DNA of 64,000 bases from Microbacterium saccharophilum (GTDB lineage: Bacteria; Actinomycetota; Actinomycetes; Actinomycetales; Microbacteriaceae): contig NZ_BKAH01000007.1 in NCBI RefSeq assembly GCF_007992455.1, positions 62,001 to 126,000 on the forward strand, in the 5' to 3' direction. Shown here in pieces: positions 45,512 through 55,817 of this stretch. A model generated the notes under the pieces. That model was given only the letters and a program-made list of their open reading frames with translations. It had not been told where the DNA came from and made no database searches. The position numbers and the translations under genes were made by a program. Position 1 is the first letter of the stretch; each line of letters starts with the position of its first letter.

Positions 45512-47059
45512 TCAGGCGCGGCCGCCGTCGACGGAGCGGACGAACTCGCCCGGCTCCTCCGGCACGAGCACGGGCGTCTCGCGGTTCAGGCTCTCACCGC
45601 GGAAGAACCGCTTCGAGCGCGGGAAGAAGTACCAGGCGACCATGAGGACCACGCCCACCAGCAGCGCGCCGATCCCGACGACGAACGTGCTGCCCACGCC
45701 GAGGAGGGTGCCGGAGTACCCGTAATCGGGGTCGAGCATGTCGATGGCGGACTGGACGAACGCGTACGTCAGCATGAGGGCGCCGAGCAGCGGCAGGATC
45801 CCGCGGTAGAGCAGGTTGCGGCCGGACGTGAACAGGTCGCGCCGGAAGTACCAGACGCACGCGTAGCCCGTGATCGCGTAGTAGAACGCGATCGCGAGCC
45901 CCAGCGAGAGGATGGTGTCCTGCAGGATGCTGTCGCTGATCGTCGTCATCACGACGTAGTAGACGCTCGCGACGATGCCCATGATGAGCGTGGAGAAGGA
46001 CGGCGTCGCGTACCGCGGATGGACGTCCTTGAACCGCGCCGGCAACGCCCGGTACACGCCCATCGCGAGGGTGCCGCGCGCGGTCGGAAGGATCGTCGTC
46101 TGGGTCGAGGAGACGGCGGAGATGAGCACCGCCACGACGAGCACCCAGCCCCACGGGCCGAGCAGCCCGTCCTTGATGGCGAGGAAGAAGTCGTCGGCGT
46201 TCGCCTCGTTGCCGAGTCCCGTCCCGTCCTCCCCCACGCCCGCGTACATCATCGCGGCGATCGTCACCGAGACGTAGGTGACGAGCAGCAGGAGGCAGGT
46301 GAGGACGGCGGCGAGGCCGGGGATGCGCGTGGGGTCCTTCGTCTCCTCGTTCAGCGCCAGGCAGGTGTCCCAGCCCCAGTAGATGAACAGGGCGAGCAGC
46401 ACCGCTTCGACGAAGCCGCTCCACTCGCCGAAGGCGAACGGGTTCAGCCACTCCCAGTCGAACGGGGTCGGATTCGGCGCGGTCCCGGCGAAGAACTGGG
46501 TCAGCGCCGCGATCACGAAGACGATGAGCGCCAGGTACTGGATGGCGAGCAGCACGTTCTGGATGCGCTCGCCGATCTCGACACCCCGCCAGGACACCCA
46601 CGTCATGGCGGCGATGAAGGCCACCCCGACCAGGACGATGCGCCAGTCGTTGGGGGCGTCGAACTCCTGCCCGAGGAGCGCCCAGAAGTAGATCGAGGCG
46701 ATCTGGGCGAGGTTCGCGAGGACGATCATGCCGGCCACCGCGACGCCCCACCCGCCCATCCAGCCCACCCACGGCCCGAACGCCTTCGTGCCCCAGGTGA
46801 ACGTCGTGCCGCAGTCCGGCACATCGTTGTTGAGCTCCCGGTATGCGAAGGCGATGAAGAGCATCGGGATGAAGGCGACGATGAAGGCGATGGGTGCTTG
46901 CGCGCCGACGGCGAGCACCACCCAGCCGAGGGTCGCGACGAGGGAGTACACGGGTGCGGTGGAGGCCAGGCCGATGACGGTCGAGCCCCAGAGGCCGAGC
47001 GTTCCGGCGGCGAGACCCTTGCCATCACCCCGGGTCAGGTGAACAGGCGTGGTAGTCAC
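45512..47059 (-). CDS. APC superfamily amino acid permease
   Basis: A 515-residue transporter with twelve or more predicted helices. The N-terminal helix-1 motif GTLGLWGSTVIGLASTAPVYS matches the unwound glycine helix of APC transporters, and NPFAFGEWSGFVEAVLLALFIYWGWDTCLALNEETKDP is the helix-6 region. ARGTLAMGVYRALPARFKDVHPRYATPSFS is a common loop. The substrate is not evident. It precedes the saccharopine-dehydrogenase-like gene and is probably co-transcribed with it. The GTG start lies 7 nt after a TAGCGT hexamer, suggesting a leaderless mRNA. Confidence 0.9.
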   Translation of the reverse strand: MTTTPVHLTRGDGKGLAAGTLGLWGSTVIGLASTAPVYSLVATLGWVVLAVGAQAPIAFIVAFIPMLFIAFAYRELNNDVPDCGTTFTWGTKAFGPWVGWMGGWGVAVAGMIVLANLAQIASIYFWALLGQEFDAPNDWRIVLVGVAFIAAMTWVSWRGVEIGERIQNVLLAIQYLALIVFVIAALTQFFAGTAPNPTPFDWEWLNPFAFGEWSGFVEAVLLALFIYWGWDTCLALNEETKDPTRIPGLAAVLTCLLLLVTYVSVTIAAMMYAGVGEDGTGLGNEANADDFFLAIKDGLLGPWGWVLVVAVLISAVSSTQTTILPTARGTLAMGVYRALPARFKDVHPRYATPSFSTLIMGIVASVYYVVMTTISDSILQDTILSLGLAIAFYYAITGYACVWYFRRDLFTSGRNLLYRGILPLLGALMLTYAFVQSAIDMLDPDYGYSGTLLGVGSTFVVGIGALLVGVVLMVAWYFFPRSKRFFRGESLNRETPVLVPEEPGEFVRSVDGGRA

Positions 47060-47066
47060 AGTCGTG

Positions 47067-47072
47067 ACGCTA
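47067..47072 (-). promoter_or_regulatory. -10 element of the permease gene
   Basis: The minus strand reads TAGCGT seven bases before the permease GTG. No Shine-Dalgarno sequence lies between. Confidence 0.45.
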
Positions 47073-47092
47073 GGCCCGGGCGGCCGGGCAGG

Positions 47093-49846
47093 TCAAGGGA
47101 CGCGCCGCGGGTCGGGGAGCACGACGCGGCGAGGCGGGGCGTCCGGGTCTCCGCGCACGAGCCACGCCCGCCGCCCGCCGGCGAGCGCGTACGGCGGCAG
47201 GTCGCGGCGGCCCGTGACCACCCGGTACTCCGCCGCACATGCGGCGTCCACGACGAGGTCGGCCTCGGCGCGCGCACGGGCGAGGAGCTGCCATCGTGCG
47301 AGCCATTCCTCGGGCGTGCCCCACACGACGGCGCCGGGGCGGAGCTCGGCGTCGTCCGCCGCCACGTGGGCGATCCGCAGACCGCCGTCGCGCCACAGGG
47401 CGAGGGTCGCCCGGGCGCCGGGACCGGTCGGCGCGACGAACGCCGCGGCACGGCGCCCGGGATGGAGGACCCGCGGGGTGGGGTGCCCGTCGGGCGCGGG
47501 CGGATCGGCGGCGAACGCGAACTGCACGAGCTCCCCGCCCAGCCGGCCTCGTCCCGGTGGCGGATCGGCCAGGAAGCCGGCGGAGTCGCCTCCGGCGGCG
47601 ACGTGGTCGGCGCGGGAGCCCACGGCGAGGAGCGCCCGGCGCGGGATCAGCTCGGCGAGCCGGGCGAGCCCGCCGCTCAGCCGCTGCGCCGTCACGACGA
47701 GGATCACGCCGCGCGCGCGGCCCGTTCTCGCCACCGCCTCCAGCCGCTCCAGGACGACCGCAGCGTAGTCGGCCGGGAACCGGGCGAGGAGGGCGTCGGC
47801 GTCGTCGACGAGCACGGCGGTGCCGGGTCGGAGGCCCTCGAGAGCCTCGCTCGCATCCCAGGCCGCCTCGGGGTGGGCCGGGAGCGCGTGCACCTCGGCG
47901 ACCTGCGCCGCGATGGCCCGCACGATCGCGGTGCGGCCGGAGCCCGTCCGCCCGATGACGACGAGTCCGGGCTCCCCCGGCGCGAGGCGGACGACCGGCT
48001 GCCGCTGCCGTTCCGGCTGATCGGCGACCCCGAGGACGATGCGCCCGGGCTCCCGCACGGCGTGGAGGGCGATCATCTCCGGCAGCGCCGGCAGCCACGG
48101 GCGTCGCGCGCGGGGGCCCGGCGTCCGGGCGACGATGCGCGCGACCGTCGCATCGTCGCAGAGCGCGATCCGGAGGCTGCGCGGCAGAGCGTCGCCGGCG
48201 GCCCGGACGAGCGCGATGCCCCGCGCGTCGGGGCTGCCGCTCAGTAGCACGGCCTCGTCCGTCCCGAGCACGGCGCGGGAGTCGCCGGCGTCGGTCACCC
48301 GCAGGCTGATCCGCAGCGGGGCGTTGGCCAGCACCGCGTCGCGGAACACTCCCGCAGCCCGCTGGGAGGCGAGGATGAGGTGGATGCCGAGCGCGCGCCC
48401 GCGCGCGGCGATGTCGCCGAAGAGGTCGTGCAGGGCCGGATGGGCGGCCACGAGCGCCGCGTACTCGTCGACCACGACGACGAGCCGCGCGAGATCGACC
48501 TGCGCGATCTCGCGCGCCCCGGCCTCCGCGAGCACCCGCTCGCGGTGCCGGATCTCGGCGCACAGGCTCTCGACGGCGCGCACGGCGGCCGTCTCGTCGA
48601 GATCCGTGAGCACACCGGTGACCTGCGGCAGCGGCAGCAGCGCGTCGAACGTGCGGCCGCCCTTGAAGTCGACGAGGAGGAACGACACCTGTGCGGGGCC
48701 GTGGGCGGCGCACAGGGCGACGATCCAGGAGGTGAGCAGCTCGCTCTTGCCCGACCCGGTCACGCCGATGACGACCGCGTGGGGGCCGTCCCGCACGAGA
48801 TCGAGCACGACGGGTCGCCCCGCGATCGTGCCGATCGGCGCGGGAAGGCGCGTACGGTCGGCCGGCGGGACCTCCTCGATGAGCTCCGCGAGCCCGACGC
48901 CGGCCTCGACCGGCGGCGCGCCGGCATCCGCCCGCGCCGCCAGCAGCAGCGCGAGCCCGCGCGCCTGGGCCGCGGACAGCGACTCGATCCGCACGTCGCG
49001 GGTCACCCCGTCATGGTCGAGCACGGCCCGATCGATCCCGGTGAGGGTGAGCACCGCGGCGCACCGCGGGGGTGTCGGACTGCCGGGGTCGACCCGGACG
49101 ATCGGGATGTCCGCCGCGGGGGGCAGGGCGCCGACGTCGGCGGGGACGCACAGGAGCCGCCCCGCGAGGGCGGCGGCGTGCGGCAGGCTCTGCAGCTCCG
49201 GTGCACCCTCGCTCTGGAGGCGCACCGCCCCGGACGGCGCACCGAGGCACGCCTGCAGCGTCAGCGCCCGCACGACGCCGTCCGCGAGAAGGGGCGGACC
49301 CACGACGGCGACGCCCGCGTCCACGGGCACGGTGATCGGCGCATCGTCCAGCCGGCGAGCGGCCCGCTCCAGCTGACGGGCCGCCGCGCCGCCGTCACCG
49401 CCGGTCACGCGCAGCCGGCTGCTCGTCTCGCCGCGGCCGACGACGAGGACGTCGCTGCGGCCGGCGACCGGACGCCAGATGTCCTCCGGTGCGACGGCGA
49501 ATGCCGCGACATCCGGATGCCGGGCCCACAGCGCCGCCCGTTCGGCGTCGTGGCGCTCCGCCAGAGTCGTCCGCAGCCGTGCGAGCGCCTCCGCGGATTC
49601 CCGGGCGGCCCGTCGCCGCTGCCGCCGGGCGCCGCGGCGCGCGTCGAGCGCCGATGCGCCGGCCAGGACCGGACCGAGCGCCGCGAACCAGAGCGCGAAG
49701 GGCGACCCCGTGATGGCCCACAGCAGGACGGCGCCGGCGACCGGGGCGAGCGCGGACAGCACCGGGAGCGGGGTCCGTGGCGGCGGGGGTGGTGCGGGCG
49801 GCAGCGCGAGCGGCCCGTCGAGATCGTCGGGATGCACGAGGCCCAT
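47093..49846 (-). CDS. FtsK/SpoIIIE-type ATPase, EccC-like
   Basis: A 917-residue protein with an N-terminal membrane segment pair (about residues 27-65), a region of about 280 residues, then two FtsK-type ATPase domains. The first is complete: Walker A GVTGSGKSE near residue 360, DFKGGRTFDALL and Walker B VVVVDEYAAL near 453. The second looks degenerate: GRTGSGRTA (Lys replaced by Arg) near 630 and VLVDDADALL near 675. Tandem FtsK domains with a membrane N-terminus are the layout of EccC, the motor of type VII secretion. No WXG100 substrate, EccB, EccD or EccE gene is nearby, so it is an orphan. A PP2C phosphatase gene lies just upstream. Confidence 0.82.
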   Translation of the reverse strand: MGLVHPDDLDGPLALPPAPPPPPRTPLPVLSALAPVAGAVLLWAITGSPFALWFAALGPVLAGASALDARRGARRQRRRAARESAEALARLRTTLAERHDAERAALWARHPDVAAFAVAPEDIWRPVAGRSDVLVVGRGETSSRLRVTGGDGGAAARQLERAARRLDDAPITVPVDAGVAVVGPPLLADGVVRALTLQACLGAPSGAVRLQSEGAPELQSLPHAAALAGRLLCVPADVGALPPAADIPIVRVDPGSPTPPRCAAVLTLTGIDRAVLDHDGVTRDVRIESLSAAQARGLALLLAARADAGAPPVEAGVGLAELIEEVPPADRTRLPAPIGTIAGRPVVLDLVRDGPHAVVIGVTGSGKSELLTSWIVALCAAHGPAQVSFLLVDFKGGRTFDALLPLPQVTGVLTDLDETAAVRAVESLCAEIRHRERVLAEAGAREIAQVDLARLVVVVDEYAALVAAHPALHDLFGDIAARGRALGIHLILASQRAAGVFRDAVLANAPLRISLRVTDAGDSRAVLGTDEAVLLSGSPDARGIALVRAAGDALPRSLRIALCDDATVARIVARTPGPRARRPWLPALPEMIALHAVREPGRIVLGVADQPERQRQPVVRLAPGEPGLVVIGRTGSGRTAIVRAIAAQVAEVHALPAHPEAAWDASEALEGLRPGTAVLVDDADALLARFPADYAAVVLERLEAVARTGRARGVILVVTAQRLSGGLARLAELIPRRALLAVGSRADHVAAGGDSAGFLADPPPGRGRLGGELVQFAFAADPPAPDGHPTPRVLHPGRRAAAFVAPTGPGARATLALWRDGGLRIAHVAADDAELRPGAVVWGTPEEWLARWQLLARARAEADLVVDAACAAEYRVVTGRRDLPPYALAGGRRAWLVRGDPDAPPRRVVLPDPRRVP

Positions 49847-49904
49847 CGAATCGCGCCGCGGACCCGCGCGGCGGACCGGACCCGGTTCGGGGGTGGAGGC
49901 GGTG

Positions 49905-50693
49905 TCAGTCGGCGACTGGGGAGGAGCCGGTGCGGGCGACGTTCAGCACGATGATCGTGATGTTGTCGCGGCCGCCGTTCTCCAGCGCCGCCTCGAGCAT
50001 GGCATCGACGGCGTCGCCCGGATCGGCGTGCTGCAGCAGGAAGTGCAGGATGCCGTAGTCGGTGAGCTCCTTCGTCAGCCCGTCACTGCAGATGACGAAG
50101 CGGTCGCCGTCGACGACCTCGAGCCGGACGTAGTCCGGTACGACTCCGTCGCTCGGGCCCACGGCGCGCGTGATGACGTTGCCGTAGGGGTGGTTCTCCG
50201 CCTCTTCGGGGCTCAGCCGGCCCGAGGCGATGAGCTCCTGGACGACGGAATGGTCGGTCGTGACCTGCGCGAGGCTGTCGTCCCGGAAGAGGTAGACGCG
50301 CGAGTCGCCGATGTTGAAGGTGACCCAGGTCGGCTCGGCGTCGGTGGCGTCGAGGTAGACCCCGGTGACCGTCGTGCCGGTGCCGTCGTCGGTCGCCTCA
50401 GGGTGCGACGAGATGTCGGCGACGGCGCGGGAGAGCGCCTTCTCGATCGTCTTCGGGGTGACAGGTCCCTTGGCGACGACGCCGGCGAGGCGTTCGACAG
50501 TGCTCGAGCTGGCGATCTCGCCGCCGATGTGCCCGCCCATGCCGTCGGCGACGGCGAACAGCGGGTAGCGGGCCAGCACGGCGTCCTGATTGCCGTCACG
50601 CCGGCGGCCCTTGTGGGTCACGTCGGCCCACGTGAGCTCGAGCGAACCGTCCGGAAGGGGAACGGTGTGCGACTCGGTCGCAGGTTCGGGCAC
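49905..50693 (-). CDS. PP2C-family serine/threonine phosphatase
   Basis: A 262-residue metal-dependent phosphatase. Conserved metal-binding motifs are RRDGNQDAVLA, FAVADGMGGHIGGEIAS, FNIGDSRVYLFRDD, ICSDGLTKEL and NGGRDNITIIVL. There is no membrane segment, so it is cytosolic. The GTG at 50693 has an AAAAGGGT site; a longer GTG start at 50730-50732 would lie directly at the -10 box (TAGAGT, 50733-50738) and is unlikely. PP2C genes often sit beside type VII or FHA/FtsK-type clusters in actinobacteria, as here next to the EccC-like gene. Confidence 0.92.
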   Translation of the reverse strand: MPEPATESHTVPLPDGSLELTWADVTHKGRRRDGNQDAVLARYPLFAVADGMGGHIGGEIASSSTVERLAGVVAKGPVTPKTIEKALSRAVADISSHPEATDDGTGTTVTGVYLDATDAEPTWVTFNIGDSRVYLFRDDSLAQVTTDHSVVQELIASGRLSPEEAENHPYGNVITRAVGPSDGVVPDYVRLEVVDGDRFVICSDGLTKELTDYGILHFLLQHADPGDAVDAMLEAALENGGRDNITIIVLNVARTGSSPVAD

Positions 50694-50732
50694 GCTGACA
50701 CCCTTTTCTTGGTCGACGGATCGCGTCCTCAC

Positions 50733-50738
50733 ACTCTA
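50733..50738 (-). promoter_or_regulatory. -10 element of the PP2C gene
   Basis: The minus strand reads TAGAGT about 40 bp before the chosen GTG. This gives a normal leader of roughly 33 nt with a ribosome site, unlike the leaderless genes. Confidence 0.4.
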
Positions 50739-50862
50739 GTGGACGCCGCGCATGGCGGCCCGCCGCCGCTCGACGGCATCCGGGGATTGCCGTGGTGTCC
50801 GCGGGAGCCGCACGCGACGGAACCCCCGACCACGCGGATCGGGGGTTCCGTGACCAGGTCGA

Positions 50863-51669
50863 TCAGACCCGCGGCGGTGCCGGCGGCTCATCGGCCGGCG
50901 GCTCGGCTGCCGGCGGCTCGGCTGCCGGCGGCTCGGCTGCCGGCGGCTGCGCTGCGGGAGGCGGCGTCACGTCACCGGCGGGCGGCGGCGGCTGATATCC
51001 CGCGGGCGGGGCCGGAGGCGGCTGATACCCGGCCGGCGGTGCCGGCGGCGCCTGGTACCCCGCGGGCGGCGGCGGCGGGGTGTAGCCGGCCGGCGGAGCG
51101 GGCGGCGTGTACCCGGCCGGCGGAGCGGACGGGTAGCCTCCGGGACCGCCCGGTGCCGCGTAGCCGCCGGCCGGCGCCTGGGCGGGAACGCCCGGCCACA
51201 CCGTCTGGTCGCGGAGGAACGCGTTCGACGCCCACGGCGCCGGCGCGATCGCGGTGTTCCACCGCGACTTGTCGAAGGCCAGGATGCCGAGCCACACGGG
51301 GGCGAGGAGGATGTACAGGACGACCCAGACGGACTCCTTCTGCAGCTTCAGCCCGACCCGCCACGCCGCGAGGGCGAGGACGAGGTAGCTCGCGATGGAG
51401 ATCAGCTGCCCGACGACCGGCAGCCAGCTGAGGAAGATCGACGCGCCGATGGCGATGAGGATGAGCCACGGGCTCAGGTCGCCCAGCTTCGAGAACACCA
51501 TGTAGTTGTAGATGGGCACCCATGCGCGCCACTTCCCCTGTACGCCCGCCTTGTCGAAGATCTTCATGAGGAAGAAGGAGGTGATCACGTACAGCGCCAC
51601 GGCGAAGACGAAGAAGAGGAAGCCGAGCGCGAGTACGGCTGCGATACCCGGACCGTCGTTGTAGTCCAT
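50863..51669 (-). CDS. Membrane protein with Pro-rich repeat tail (DUF5684-like)
   Basis: A 268-residue protein. The first 120 residues hold about four helices (residues 9-35, 65-80, 85-105 and 112-130), with the motif IFDKAGVQGKWRAWVPIYNYMVFSKLG typical of small actinobacterial membrane proteins. The C-terminal 120 residues are disordered: PPAGYT/PPAGYQ units occur six times and an AAEPP unit three times. The AAEPP part comes from a 15-bp tandem repeat in the DNA. Such tails bind partners or span the wall side; the function is unknown. The ATG at 51669 follows AAAGGGAC. Confidence 0.8.
   Translation of the reverse strand: MDYNDGPGIAAVLALGFLFFVFAVALYVITSFFLMKIFDKAGVQGKWRAWVPIYNYMVFSKLGDLSPWLILIAIGASIFLSWLPVVGQLISIASYLVLALAAWRVGLKLQKESVWVVLYILLAPVWLGILAFDKSRWNTAIAPAPWASNAFLRDQTVWPGVPAQAPAGGYAAPGGPGGYPSAPPAGYTPPAPPAGYTPPPPPAGYQAPPAPPAGYQPPPAPPAGYQPPPPAGDVTPPPAAQPPAAEPPAAEPPAAEPPADEPPAPPRV
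50896..50955 (-). repeat. 15-bp tandem repeat coding for AAEPP units
   Basis: CGGCGGCTCGGCTGC is repeated without change at 50896, 50911 and 50926, and a fourth unit at 50941 differs by one base. On the minus strand it codes for (AAEPP)n in the tail of the membrane protein. Unit number could vary by slippage. Confidence 0.85.
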
Positions 51670-51835
51670 GTCGTCCCTTTCAGAACGTGCGGCATCGCCG
51701 CCCGAGGAATCCGGGCGATCGCCCGGTTGGCTCACATCGTAGCGATGCGCGTGGCCGCGAGGGGGAAACTGCGCCACACCTCGCCCCGGCGTGCCGCGGT
51801 CGATAGCCTGGCCAGAGCACAGCCGAAGGGACGCC

Positions 51836-52342
51836 ATGACCGACATCAACGATCCGACCCCTCCCCCGCCGCCGAGCGTTCCCGCCGCGGAGGCGGCACG
51901 CGCGGCCGCGCGGGACGATGCGACGGGGACGGCGCAACCGGCCTACGACCCGGCCATCGACCCGGACGACACGGGCGTTCCCCAGGCTGCGCCGGGCGCC
52001 GACCTCGCTGCGACGGGGCGCGGGTTCCTGAGGTCGCTGTTCGATGTGTCGTTCTCCACGTTCATCACGCGCCGCCTCGCGAGCGCCTTCTATGTCGTGG
52101 GGCTCGTCGCCATCGGCATCGCGTTCATCGTGTACTTCGTCGGCGGCCTGGTCTCCGGCATCGGCGCGCTGTGGTGGAACCCGGGCGCGGGCATCTCGCT
52201 CATCGTCGCGACGCTCATCGTCGTGCCGATCGCGGCGTTCCTCGCCGTCGTCGTGCTGCGTTTCATCATCGAGGCGGTCGTGGCGCTCATCGCCATCGCG
52301 GAGAACACGCAGCAGACCGCGGAGAACACCGAGCGCGGCTGA
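51836..52342 (+). CDS. DUF4282-like membrane protein
   Basis: A 168-residue protein. The first 60 residues are acidic and Pro/Ala-rich, then RGFLRSLFDVSFSTFITRRLASAFYVVGLVAIGIAFIVYFVGGLV and two or three more helices follow. The DVSF-x-FIT segment before the first helix is the mark of DUF4282 proteins, whose role is unknown. The last 20 residues are polar (AENTQQTAENTERG). The ATG at 51836 follows GAAGGGA. It is divergent from the Pro-rich membrane protein gene and convergent with yaaA. Confidence 0.8.
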   Translation: MTDINDPTPPPPPSVPAAEAARAAARDDATGTAQPAYDPAIDPDDTGVPQAAPGADLAATGRGFLRSLFDVSFSTFITRRLASAFYVVGLVAIGIAFIVYFVGGLVSGIGALWWNPGAGISLIVATLIVVPIAAFLAVVVLRFIIEAVVALIAIAENTQQTAENTERG

Positions 52343-52348
52343 GCGCCC

Positions 52349-53098
52349 TCAGACCACGAGCTCCAGTTCGCCCGGGGCCCCGGGCCGCAGCGTCCACCCG
52401 GCATCTCCCGCCCAGCGCAGCAGGGCGTCGCGCGTGGACACCCGCGGACGGGCGAGGGCGAGCGCGCGGGTGAACGCGCCTTTGGCGTGCTTGTTGAAGT
52501 GGTTGAGCGCCCGGACGGCCCCGTCCGGACCGGCGGTCACGACGCGGACGTAGGCGGAGGCAACTCCCGGCGGGACGGGGCCCAGGGCGGCGTAGGCCTC
52601 GGAGCGCATGTCGAGGACGAAGCGCGGGCCGGCCTCCGCGAGGGCGGCCGAGACGGGTTCGGCCCACACCCGGCGCAGCGGCCCGACGCCGGGAAGAGCG
52701 GCCCCCGCGGCGAGCCGGTACGCGGGGATGGGGTCGAGCGCCGCGACGGGACCGAACGGCGCGGAGTGGATCAGCACATGGTCGCCCAGCCACCGCCGCG
52801 CCGCGGCCGGCAGCGACGCGGCATCCAGCGCGTCGAAGAGCACGCCGGTGTACCGGTCGACCGCGGGCATCGTCGCAGCGGTCCGCAGCTCCGCGTTGAC
52901 GCCGATCTCGCCGCGCCGGCGGTCGGACAGCTTGAGGATGCGCGCGGCGGCATCGGGATCGGCGCTCAGCGCCACGAGGGCATCGACGACCCGTCGGCGC
53001 GGGCCGGTCAGCGCGGGCAGGGCGAGGGACGCGGGATCGAAGGATGCGCCGGCACCACCGGGGCGCTTGGTCTCGGACGGGGGAAGGAGGATCAGCAT
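52349..53098 (-). CDS. yaaA: YaaA family peroxide-stress protein (UPF0246)
   Basis: A 249-residue protein that starts MLILLPPSETKRPGG, the family hallmark, and contains VLIHSAPFGPVAALDPIPAYRL, FVLDMRSEAYAALGP and NHFNKHAKGAFTRAL. E. coli YaaA binds DNA and lowers intracellular iron and Fenton damage under peroxide stress. The ATG at 53098 has a strong AAGGAGG site; upstream reading of the frame overlaps the ATP synthase terminator. It follows the atp operon on the same strand but a hairpin separates them. Confidence 0.9.
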   Translation of the reverse strand: MLILLPPSETKRPGGAGASFDPASLALPALTGPRRRVVDALVALSADPDAAARILKLSDRRRGEIGVNAELRTAATMPAVDRYTGVLFDALDAASLPAAARRWLGDHVLIHSAPFGPVAALDPIPAYRLAAGAALPGVGPLRRVWAEPVSAALAEAGPRFVLDMRSEAYAALGPVPPGVASAYVRVVTAGPDGAVRALNHFNKHAKGAFTRALALARPRVSTRDALLRWAGDAGWTLRPGAPGELELVV

Positions 53099-53109
53099 GG
53101 GCGGGAACG

Positions 53110-53141
53110 ACGACGCCGCCCGGCGGACCGGGCGGCGTCGT
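53110..53141 (-). terminator. Terminator of the ATP synthase operon
   Basis: ACGACGCCGCCCGG (53110-53123) and CCGGGCGGCGTCGT (53128-53141) form a perfect 14-bp stem with a four-base loop, just after the atpC stop. The minus strand continues CGTTCC, a weak T-tract. Confidence 0.75.
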
Positions 53142-53150
53142 TCGTGCGTG

Positions 53151-53411
53151 TCAGGCCTGCAGGGCCGCGTGACCGGCGACGATCGTGAGGACGTCGCCTT
53201 CCATCGAGAGGAAGCCGTCGTGCGCGGTCGCGACCACCTTGGCACCGTCGGTCTGCGTGATGCGGACCTGGCCTTCGGCGAGGATCGCGAGCACCGGCTC
53301 GTGACCGGTCATGAAACCGATCTCGCCCTCGACGGTCTTGGCGACGACGAGGCTCGCCTCGCCGTGCCAGACCTCCTCCTCCGCGGAGACGAGGGTGACG
53401 GTCAGCGCCAT
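53151..53411 (-). CDS. atpC: ATP synthase F1 subunit epsilon
   Basis: An 86-residue epsilon subunit, starting MALTVTLVSAEEEVWHGEASLVVAKTVEGEIGFM and holding GHEPVLAIL. It contains only the N-terminal beta-sandwich; the C-terminal helical hairpin that inhibits ATP hydrolysis in E. coli is absent. Short epsilon is frequent in actinobacteria and implies another mode of inhibition. It is the last gene of the operon, one base after the atpD stop. Confidence 0.95.
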   Translation of the reverse strand: MALTVTLVSAEEEVWHGEASLVVAKTVEGEIGFMTGHEPVLAILAEGQVRITQTDGAKVVATAHDGFLSMEGDVLTIVAGHAALQA

Positions 53412-53412
53412 G

Positions 53413-55789
<2,377 letters not shown>

Positions 55790-55817
55790 GGGTTCTGTGT
55801 CTCAGCAGCGTCGCGGC

